Shown here one piece after another: positions 12,989-19,996 of a stretch of 22,843 bases of DNA. The translations under genes and the position numbers were made by a program. The notes beneath the pieces were generated by a model. The model was not told the origin of the DNA, did no database searches, and saw only the letters and a list, made by a program, of their open reading frames with translations. Source of the DNA: an uncultured Clostridium sp. (GTDB lineage: Bacteria; Bacillota; Clostridia; TANB77; CAG-508); the NCBI GenBank assembly GCA_947057875.1, contig CAMSEX010000004.1:1-22843 (forward strand), written 5' to 3'. Numbering within the stretch: the stretch's first letter is position 1; each line of letters opens with the position of its first letter.

Positions 12989-13663
12989 TTACAATCTCTT
13001 AACAATCTCACTTTTCTTAATCAAAAATTGGTCGTTAAACACTTGAACTCCCACTTTATCGCTCTGTACAAAGCAAATCACAGCCCTAGCTCTCAAGTTA
13101 TCATTTTTAATCAAAGTTCTTGTATCTGCATGTAGCCAACAAATCTCTGTCTTATTATCATATTGAAAACGATTTCCTTCTGCAGCACCCGTAAAATACA
13201 TCGGAATATTAATTTCAACAGCCTGTCCTGCTGCATAATTCGTAGAACTTGAATTTCTCTTTGGTCTCAAAACACCTGCAAATCCGTCTTTGTATGTATG
13301 TTTCACACGTTTCATCGCCTTGCCATGCCAGTTTTGGTCGTAACTATAAAAATAAGAAGTCGTTCCAACGCCGTCAGCAATTGCAATATGCCCATATTTG
13401 CCATGTCTTAAATCCCAAACCACAATATCGCCCTTCTGTGGTATAAAATCAGCCGTATTCGCTATTCTGTCAAAATTCTTATTCAAAATTGGCAACTCAT
13501 TATATCTTCTCCAATATGCCTCTGCATTTCCAATAGCTCCAATCTTAATTCCCAATACCTTGTCCATATATAATTTTGCCAAATCTACACACTGCACGCC
13601 ACAACCACCGTCATAATCTGTTGCTTTTCCATTATACTTCTTCACAAACTCATCAAAATTCAT
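12989..13663 (-). CDS. Phage endolysin with CHAP domain
   Basis: A 224-aa murein hydrolase that opens the cell wall at the end of the phage cycle. An N-terminal CHAP domain (about 1-135) carries the nucleophile C25 in GVQCVDLAKLYMD and H92 in GKYGHIAIADG, with the third catalytic residue likely in SYDQNWHG (near 109-111). CHAP enzymes act as amidases or endopeptidases. A linker (KRNSSSTNYAAGQ) leads to a C-terminal ~75-residue beta-rich domain that ends IKKSEIVKRL, presumably a cell-wall-binding module of unrecognised family. It lacks a signal peptide, as expected when a holin releases it. The start is 2 nt after the holin stop. Confidence 0.93.
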   Translation of the reverse strand: MNFDEFVKKYNGKATDYDGGCGVQCVDLAKLYMDKVLGIKIGAIGNAEAYWRRYNELPILNKNFDRIANTADFIPQKGDIVVWDLRHGKYGHIAIADGVGTTSYFYSYDQNWHGKAMKRVKHTYKDGFAGVLRPKRNSSSTNYAAGQAVEINIPMYFTGAAEGNRFQYDNKTEICWLHADTRTLIKNDNLRARAVICFVQSDKVGVQVFNDQFLIKKSEIVKRL

Positions 13664-13665
13664 AT

Positions 13666-14016
13666 CTATTTTCCCTCACTTTCATGATTTATCTTTTCTT
13701 TAATTTTCTCTGGCATTGGTACTCCCAATTTGGCACAATTCTCAAATAATGACACAATCTCCATAAAACAAATATAAGCACTCATAAATAGCATAATGGA
13801 ACTTGTTCCCAAAGCATACTTAGCTATAATTCCAAGCACAACATAAATAAGTTCTCCAAACTTCTTGCCAAGCCCTTCTCTCATTTTATAACTTTTCACA
13901 TCATTATTAATCCAAGCATAGATATATCCTGTCAAAACATCCAATATACACAAAATTAGTGGTGCAATCAATGCCCACCACTCACTTGTAAATTTTAAAT
14001 TCATTAATTCATTCAT
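13666..14016 (-). CDS. Phage holin (phi-LC3/TcdE-like, Phage_holin_4 type)
   Basis: A 116-aa membrane protein with three hydrophobic helices at about residues 13-35, 53-70 and 71-92, and a charged cytoplasmic C-tail (PEKIKEKINHESEGK). The LDVLTGYIYAW and KSYKMREGLGKKFGELIYV segments are typical of the Clostridia/Bacilli holin group that includes TcdE. It would form membrane holes that let the endolysin reach the wall. AAAGGA precedes the ATG, and the endolysin follows directly. Confidence 0.93.
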   Translation of the reverse strand: MNELMNLKFTSEWWALIAPLILCILDVLTGYIYAWINNDVKSYKMREGLGKKFGELIYVVLGIIAKYALGTSSIMLFMSAYICFMEIVSLFENCAKLGVPMPEKIKEKINHESEGK

Positions 14017-14035
14017 ATCAATTTATCCTTTCTTC

Positions 14036-16552
14036 TCAAAAAATCATATCTTCTTGCCTTAATACTTTTTCCTTCTTCACAACCTTTTCAGCTTTTCTTT
14101 CTCTCTTTACAATTCTAATCTGTTCATCATCATATTGTTTGATTTTATCTGCTCCCTTTCTTCTTGTTGCCTTCTTGGTTGTCTTTGAGCCTACTTTGGC
14201 ATATTCATCTTTCAAATTCAATCTATCCATCAAAAAATCAATTTGTTTTCGTTGTTCTTGTAACTGGCTTTTCAAATCAATATTTTCTTCAGACAATTCT
14301 TGAATTGCCTTTGACAAGTAAGGAATAATCTTTGTTTCATTAATTTGATAAACCTCATCAACCACATTCCCCTCTTCATCTGTTTGTGGAACCTTCATTA
14401 CAAAACTAGACTTCACATCCTTTAACTCCTGTGCAATATACCCAAGCTCTTCATGTGCTCCACCTTCTTTCCAATCAAACTGTCTATGAGAAATTTTATC
14501 AATCACATCTAGTGCCCTTACTTGCGTTTCTGCAATATTCTTTTTCAATCTTCCATCTGACTGCCAACACGTCACACGAACATTTCCATATACTGTCGTT
14601 TCAAATTCAACAAAACCATATTCGTCTGACGTACCATTTGTATAATAAGAAAACAACAATGACGAAATTGTATTCCAACCACTCTTATTCGTAATCGGAT
14701 TTTTATTATCAATCAAACAGTTATTAATGCTATAATTCTTCATATCCAAATTTCGATAACAATTAAAATCATATCCACTAGATAATTGCACATTTCGGTT
14801 CAAATAAAAATCTGAATCCGCGTACAAACCTTCCTTCTCATACATCCCATTTTCTCTACTATAAGAAAAAAACGAAGTATAATAAGAAGAAAAACTATTT
14901 TCCTTTGCTCCCCATGACATATACTTCGCATTATTGCTATATTCTAATCCAAACACCAATCCTTTTTTATGGTTGTCTGCCACCAATGCATTTGTTCCCA
15001 TAAACCCAATAAATGAGCCTGTACGATAAAATTTTTGACCATAAATATCAATTATGCTTAACAATTCTCCATTTTCATTATAAGAATACAAACCATTCTC
15101 ATTTAATTTTAAAACTACACTTCCAAAAGCACTCAAAAACTCTAAACCATTTTTGGTCAGTCTAGAAATTAAGCTATTTCCTCCATCATAAAGTTCTAAA
15201 ATACCAGCAGAATTATCCACTTTTCCCAATTTCAACGTTCCACCATTGATTAAGCTTGCTGTCAAATGCAGTACATTTATGTATTGCATATCCAGTGTTC
15301 CGTCAATCGTCCAAGCACTATTAAATGGACCTTTTATTCCAGTCTTCGAAAATCCAATCCCTCCAGAAGTAATTACCATGCAATTTTTTGCCTCTTCTTT
15401 TGGCAATTTATCTACTACTAAAATTTTATCTCCTTCATAAATCACATAGGAATTACCAAGTACACCCCAAATTTCAGCAGTTGCTTTCTCCAATGCCTTA
15501 TTCAAGAAACTCTTCGAACTTTCAATCTTCTCATTTACATCATTACTTATGTTGTCTTGCAAATTAGAAAGCGTATTTTTTCTAAAATTACCAAATTCGA
15601 TCGTCTTATAGTTTTCTCCAATTACATCCCATTCCACACTAATTACTTCTGTCAGAATATCAATATTGCATTTTGGATGTTTTACCCTTATCACATCGCC
15701 AACATCTGTAATTTTGTCTGGAATATGGGCAGATGTACTATAATTTACTTTTACGAATTTGTATTCCTCTAAATAAGCCTGCGCTTTTCTTCTTAAATCT
15801 GCAATCAATGCTTGCTCATATGCCTCTTCTGTTTCATAATTATCTTGTTCTAAATCTTGCGTAAATTCCACAATTTTCGTATAAGGCAAATCATATTTCA
15901 CATCTTTTGCTTCCAAAAAATTCTCTGGAAGCATCGTGCCATTATAGCCAACTGGATATATTTTCGTTACAACTTCATTCCACTGTTCTTCTGCCTCAAT
16001 CTCTTTGATATTTTTAGCGTAAGCAATTGTAACCCCTCTATCCTGTCCAATTTTATCTCGAATTTCAATCGACCAGTTATTTCGTACTAAATGACCACCA
16101 CACTTTTCACGAATTGTATTTACCGCCTCTGCTAATGTTTTTCTTACAATTCTAGTTGAACACACTGTCGTAACATCGGAAACAACTGTAAAAGGAGAAG
16201 GCTTATCAGTTGCGCTATTGACATGATCTAATGCATCAATACAGGCTTTATCCACTACATTACTATCCAAAATCACATACTGTTTCGCATCATAAAAAAC
16301 ATGCCAAGCCCTTAAAGATACTTTTCGATTTTTAATCTTCGGATTTGTCATCCTAAAATTTTGAAAGCCCCATGGCGTTTTTACTCTTGCAATATAGCCT
16401 TCTTTGTAAAATTTCAAATTCAAAATACTATCTTCCAAATCTAAATAATAATCGCCGTTATCCTCCTTATGAATAACGGCTTTTCGCGGTTTCAAAATTT
16501 TCAATCCATTATTAGCAAATATTTTCTCAGTTGCCTCATAAACTTTTATCAT
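14036..16552 (-). CDS. Phage tail-associated (Tal) protein with C-terminal S74 chaperone
   Basis: An 838-aa tail-tip protein. The N-terminal ~330 residues match the siphophage minor structural/prophage-tail (Tal, PF06605-like) hub: opening IKVYEATEKIFANNGLKILKPRKAVI, then VVSDVTTVCSTRIVRKTLAEAVNTI and VTKIYPVGYNG. A middle region (about 350-650) has the LINGGTLKLG and KNGLEFLS repeats of tail spikes, followed by a stretch rich in Tyr, Ser and Asn. A C-terminal S74 intramolecular chaperone starts near residue 665 with SDGRLKKNI, then FDWKEGGAHEELGYIAQELKDV. S74 domains help trimerise fibres and then cut themselves off. The last ~50 residues are highly basic (KTTKKATRRKGADK and KRERKAEKVVKKEK), which is unusual after S74. 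Confidence 0.9.
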   Translation of the reverse strand: MIKVYEATEKIFANNGLKILKPRKAVIHKEDNGDYYLDLEDSILNLKFYKEGYIARVKTPWGFQNFRMTNPKIKNRKVSLRAWHVFYDAKQYVILDSNVVDKACIDALDHVNSATDKPSPFTVVSDVTTVCSTRIVRKTLAEAVNTIREKCGGHLVRNNWSIEIRDKIGQDRGVTIAYAKNIKEIEAEEQWNEVVTKIYPVGYNGTMLPENFLEAKDVKYDLPYTKIVEFTQDLEQDNYETEEAYEQALIADLRRKAQAYLEEYKFVKVNYSTSAHIPDKITDVGDVIRVKHPKCNIDILTEVISVEWDVIGENYKTIEFGNFRKNTLSNLQDNISNDVNEKIESSKSFLNKALEKATAEIWGVLGNSYVIYEGDKILVVDKLPKEEAKNCMVITSGGIGFSKTGIKGPFNSAWTIDGTLDMQYINVLHLTASLINGGTLKLGKVDNSAGILELYDGGNSLISRLTKNGLEFLSAFGSVVLKLNENGLYSYNENGELLSIIDIYGQKFYRTGSFIGFMGTNALVADNHKKGLVFGLEYSNNAKYMSWGAKENSFSSYYTSFFSYSRENGMYEKEGLYADSDFYLNRNVQLSSGYDFNCYRNLDMKNYSINNCLIDNKNPITNKSGWNTISSLLFSYYTNGTSDEYGFVEFETTVYGNVRVTCWQSDGRLKKNIAETQVRALDVIDKISHRQFDWKEGGAHEELGYIAQELKDVKSSFVMKVPQTDEEGNVVDEVYQINETKIIPYLSKAIQELSEENIDLKSQLQEQRKQIDFLMDRLNLKDEYAKVGSKTTKKATRRKGADKIKQYDDEQIRIVKRERKAEKVVKKEKVLRQEDMIF

Positions 16553-16562
16553 AATTTCTCCT

Positions 16563-18797
16563 TTATTCTAGAACTTCATTTTCTTCCACATCAAAATCAT
16601 ATATTTTATCTGAAATATATCTAGCTACATATTTACCAACCATTTCATTACGCAAATTTGTACCATGTACATAATCCCCACAAAATTTCTTAGCATTTCT
16701 TCGATTAATACCAATTGCATGATTAATATCAATAAAATGAATACCATACAAATCACATAGTTCTTTCATTGCATTTCCTATTGTCTCAGCACTGAATTTG
16801 CTCTCTTTTTCTATTGTACTAATACATGGAGGTAGCAAAAATAATTGTGTTTTTGGATTTTTCCATTGAGCATATTCAATAACCAATGCCAAATTTCCAT
16901 ACCAATCATTCACAAATAAATTCCAATAATCATCCGCTGTCGCAATATTTTGCCCATTGTAGTTGAAACCACCTTCAGCAATCGCATTATCAATTGTCAT
17001 AAATTGCAATGGATTTCCTTCTATATCAGTAGCTTTTGATATTTGAGGTATACTCGTTTCAATACTTCCACTAACTCCATCATTTGTCCCAATATTAATA
17101 ATAATAGCACAAATATCTTTATAATCAGGATCTGTTACAATAGGATAATACTTATCACGCATTTGATTTGTTAATTGATTTGCCACCCATGCTGTTCCTT
17201 TTCCACTCTTCCCATCATTCTTTACAATACATTCAGGATAATAATCTTGAACATAATCTACATAACTATTTGTTGCATATCCATTCCATCCAAAAGTTAA
17301 ACTATCCCCTGAACAAATAATTGTTTTATTACAAGGCTTGTCAATACGATTTTGTAAACTAAAATCATTATTTAACAAAAAACTATTTAATTCATCCCCT
17401 GTCATAATCGAATTAAAACTACACCCTTGTAAAACTTTAAGTTTTTTTATTGAATTAAACACACTAGCTACATTGTATGTAGGTTCAATATCCAATAAAG
17501 TATCATTATAATATATTTCTGGAAAATCAAACAATAAATAATTATCATTTTTTTGCCATTCCTCAATATCAAGTTTTTGATTATTCCCTGCAAATATTAA
17601 AACATTAAAATATGGTAATGCTGCTTTATCAATATTATTACTTCCACAACAAACCATATCAATCTCAAAACTTCCGTCTTTGTTAACTTCCTTATTGGGT
17701 GCAAAAATAGTTGTATAAGTAGTTTGTCCATTAACAAATCCTGCTAGCATACCGCCTAAAACTGTCGTTTCATTACTTTGCAATGTTGTTTTTCCATGAA
17801 ACCTTATCCTCAACGTATCTCCTTTATTAAATGAATCAATCTTATCAAAAATAGAATAACTCAAAATATGACTTAGCACTCTATACTGACCAATTGATAA
17901 TATCTTACTTTTTCCCCCGAAAAAATTTTTTAAAGCATAGTCATTAACATTTTTCTTATTCAATTCTTTTAAATCTTTCTTCTGCGCTAATAAATCTATC
18001 ACATCATCTTTCTTCAACGTATAACTAACATTATTTGCTTTATATGTAATAGATGTGATAGAAGGATTTTGATTTTCAAATTGAAAATTACACAATTTAA
18101 TATTTTTACAAGTTCTTGTACAAGTAGCATTAAAAATCGTTGCATAATTAATTAAAATATCCGAAGTTGCTGTTAGAGTTACCTCAACCAATATAGCGTC
18201 TTTATCATACTTAGAAAACACAACTTCAAAAGTACTAAGTGCCCCTACTGTTATTTTTGATATTCCATACGCAACAAATGAAAACTTATATTGCTGACCA
18301 ATCAATATTTCTTTGTTAAGTTGCATTCTAATTGATAAACTTTCATTACTTGCTATTTCTGGTTGTTCTTTCCCAAAAATATAATACGGACCTAAATTTC
18401 TATAAACATTTGGATTTAACTTTTCTAATTCTATACTTTGATCCAATATTCCAGCATACTCTCCCCCATCAACCCAAGTCGAACCATTCCAAAATACTAT
18501 ATGACCAAAATAATTGGTATCATTCTCATCTGAAATCAAATAAACCTTTGTTTTATCTGCTACACTATCACTTTGTAAACTACTGAAAGACCCATTATAA
18601 ACAATCGGTGTTCCTTGTCCTGCCTCTGCAAGCAATCCCCAATATTCTGCATTTTCTGGATTAACACCTTGACAATCCTGTTTTGCCATATATGCCCCAC
18701 CATTATAACTTACAATATTTCTTGCCTTATATGCAGTATTCACATTATAAACACCTTTATGGGTCGGTGCCACAACCCCCAAATTAAATGTACTCAT
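16563..18797 (-). CDS. Phage receptor-binding/tail fibre protein with SGNH hydrolase domain
   Basis: A 744-aa protein. Residues ~1-60 form a carbohydrate-binding CBM5/12-like module (TAYKARNIVSYNGGAYMAKQ and CQGVNPENAEYWGLLAEAGQG), then a short module with VFWNGSTWVDGGEYAG common in tail fibres, then a long beta-rich middle. The C-terminal ~260 residues form an SGNH/GDSL hydrolase: block I GDSLTFGW with Ser near residue 497, the strand INIGTNDG near 570, and the catalytic DYVHGT pair with His near 711. Such domains deacylate surface polysaccharide or cell-wall acyl groups during adsorption. It starts by an ATGA overlap with the upstream 55-aa gene, with GGAGG and GGGAG just ahead. Confidence 0.88.
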   Translation of the reverse strand: MSTFNLGVVAPTHKGVYNVNTAYKARNIVSYNGGAYMAKQDCQGVNPENAEYWGLLAEAGQGTPIVYNGSFSSLQSDSVADKTKVYLISDENDTNYFGHIVFWNGSTWVDGGEYAGILDQSIELEKLNPNVYRNLGPYYIFGKEQPEIASNESLSIRMQLNKEILIGQQYKFSFVAYGISKITVGALSTFEVVFSKYDKDAILVEVTLTATSDILINYATIFNATCTRTCKNIKLCNFQFENQNPSITSITYKANNVSYTLKKDDVIDLLAQKKDLKELNKKNVNDYALKNFFGGKSKILSIGQYRVLSHILSYSIFDKIDSFNKGDTLRIRFHGKTTLQSNETTVLGGMLAGFVNGQTTYTTIFAPNKEVNKDGSFEIDMVCCGSNNIDKAALPYFNVLIFAGNNQKLDIEEWQKNDNYLLFDFPEIYYNDTLLDIEPTYNVASVFNSIKKLKVLQGCSFNSIMTGDELNSFLLNNDFSLQNRIDKPCNKTIICSGDSLTFGWNGYATNSYVDYVQDYYPECIVKNDGKSGKGTAWVANQLTNQMRDKYYPIVTDPDYKDICAIIINIGTNDGVSGSIETSIPQISKATDIEGNPLQFMTIDNAIAEGGFNYNGQNIATADDYWNLFVNDWYGNLALVIEYAQWKNPKTQLFLLPPCISTIEKESKFSAETIGNAMKELCDLYGIHFIDINHAIGINRRNAKKFCGDYVHGTNLRNEMVGKYVARYISDKIYDFDVEENEVLE

Positions 18798-18961
18798 TTC
18801 TCCCTTACCTCCAATTCTCCATTTTCATTTATTTTTGCAGATGCTTTTTTGTCATCCACTGTAACAATCATTTCGCCATTATCATTAATCTTTATCGCAA
18901 AATAAGCAGGCATTTTCACGTAAGGCGGTGTTTTAATTTTTATATAACTACAATTACTCAT
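18794..18961 (-). CDS. Small phage tail-region protein (55 aa)
   Basis: A 55-codon ORF opening MSNCSYIKIKTPPYVKMPAYF and ending ENGELEVREK, between the 101-aa gene (3 nt upstream) and the SGNH protein (ATGA overlap). GGAGGGGG precedes the ATG. The beta-rich, Asp/Asn-containing sequence (AIKINDNGEMIVTVDDKKASAKINENGEL) reads as two short hairpin repeats. No family was recognised; a structural or assembly role in the tail tip is inferred only from position. Confidence 0.8.
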   Translation of the reverse strand: MSNCSYIKIKTPPYVKMPAYFAIKINDNGEMIVTVDDKKASAKINENGELEVREK

Positions 18962-18964
18962 ATT

Positions 18965-19270
18965 TTAAGCCCCCTCCTTTACAATGAAAGATTTGCCTGC
19001 TACCAATGTATTTTTTAGGCTACCTTCATAATACTGATACATATTCCAAGTATACTCGCCAACATTTAACTTGTCCGATTCCGCCTTTGTCAAACAAAAT
19101 TCAATTCCGCCAGTCGAAACATCAGTATAATTCTTAGTAATCACAATTGAATTACCCTTCTTTATTGTAATCACAACCGAAAATGGTAATTTTCTATCAA
19201 ACTCAAATTCCAAAATCACGCCAAAATCGCCTTTATTCATCACAATATTTCGATTACTCACAATAAACAT
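18965..19270 (-). CDS. Phage tail-region protein of unknown function (BppU-like fold possible)
   Basis: A 101-aa beta-rich protein: MNKGDFGVILEFEFDRKLPFSVVITIKKGN, NYTDVSTGGIEFCLTKAESDKLNVGEYTWNMYQYYEG. The NKGDF..ILEF start and the GEYTWN ending resemble the N-terminal domains of baseplate/upper-fibre proteins (BppU-like) that dock to the tail hub, but this is a resemblance only. AAGGAG precedes the ATG, 15 nt after Dit, and the 55-aa gene begins 3 nt after the stop. Probably a tail-tip structural protein. Confidence 0.72.
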   Translation of the reverse strand: MFIVSNRNIVMNKGDFGVILEFEFDRKLPFSVVITIKKGNSIVITKNYTDVSTGGIEFCLTKAESDKLNVGEYTWNMYQYYEGSLKNTLVAGKSFIVKEGA

Positions 19271-19285
19271 TCTCTTTCTCCTTTC

Positions 19286-19996
19286 TTATAAAAATTTACT
19301 CATAACTTGAATTTCAACTTTTTTAAAACCTTCTCCCGTCACTTTTACCATATTTTCGCCAGCTTTCAAAATCGGAAATTCCCCATTCATCCTTGTATTT
19401 TTCAAAACATTTCCCTTATATGCTTCCTGCTCAATTCCATCCAAAACAACAAACTTATCATCTATATCCACACTGCAGCATTGCGCATTATCAATATACA
19501 AGCTACATTCGCCAGAACCATAGAGTGTAAAAATAGGGCTACAATCCATATAGCCCTGATTTCTTATCCTTAAATTCTCAATTACGTTATTGTCAATATC
19601 CTCTTTAGTAATTACCCTTTTCGGTTCAAAATTCAAATACTTAATTGGTTGTACATGAAAGCGAACATTTGCTGTTTTAAACTTTACTAATCGCATAAAA
19701 TCAATTTGTTCAATGATTTCTGCTTCATAATAATAATCTTCTTCATTTGACAGTATTAACTTTCCTTTTCCGTCTAACCACTGAACAATTGCCTGTAAAT
19801 CATAATTTCTTGTTAATCCAATCTTAATTTCTTTATCATAAGCAGAGTACCCATTATCTACAATGATGTCGCCATTTTTTCCTTCAATATCAATCAATTC
19901 CACCCTTTTTGCTGGTTTTGTGATAGGAGGAAGCTCACAAACAACCAGCCCCTCAATTTCTCTGCTATCAATATCTTTAAATTTAAAATATAACAT
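19286..19996 (-). CDS. Phage distal tail protein (Dit / Sipho_tail family)
   Basis: A 236-aa protein of the Dit family, which forms the hexameric ring between tail tube and baseplate in siphophages. The N-terminal half shows the family pattern: LPPITKPAKRVELIDIEGKNGDII followed by GYSAYDKEIKIGLTR and an internal WLDGKGKLILSNEEDYYYEAEI block. The C-terminal half is a galectin-like beta domain ending FPILKAGENMVKVTGEGFKKVEIQVMSKFL. It starts in a TAATG overlap with the tape measure stop, as expected for a tail operon. Confidence 0.9.
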   Translation of the reverse strand: MLYFKFKDIDSREIEGLVVCELPPITKPAKRVELIDIEGKNGDIIVDNGYSAYDKEIKIGLTRNYDLQAIVQWLDGKGKLILSNEEDYYYEAEIIEQIDFMRLVKFKTANVRFHVQPIKYLNFEPKRVITKEDIDNNVIENLRIRNQGYMDCSPIFTLYGSGECSLYIDNAQCCSVDIDDKFVVLDGIEQEAYKGNVLKNTRMNGEFPILKAGENMVKVTGEGFKKVEIQVMSKFL

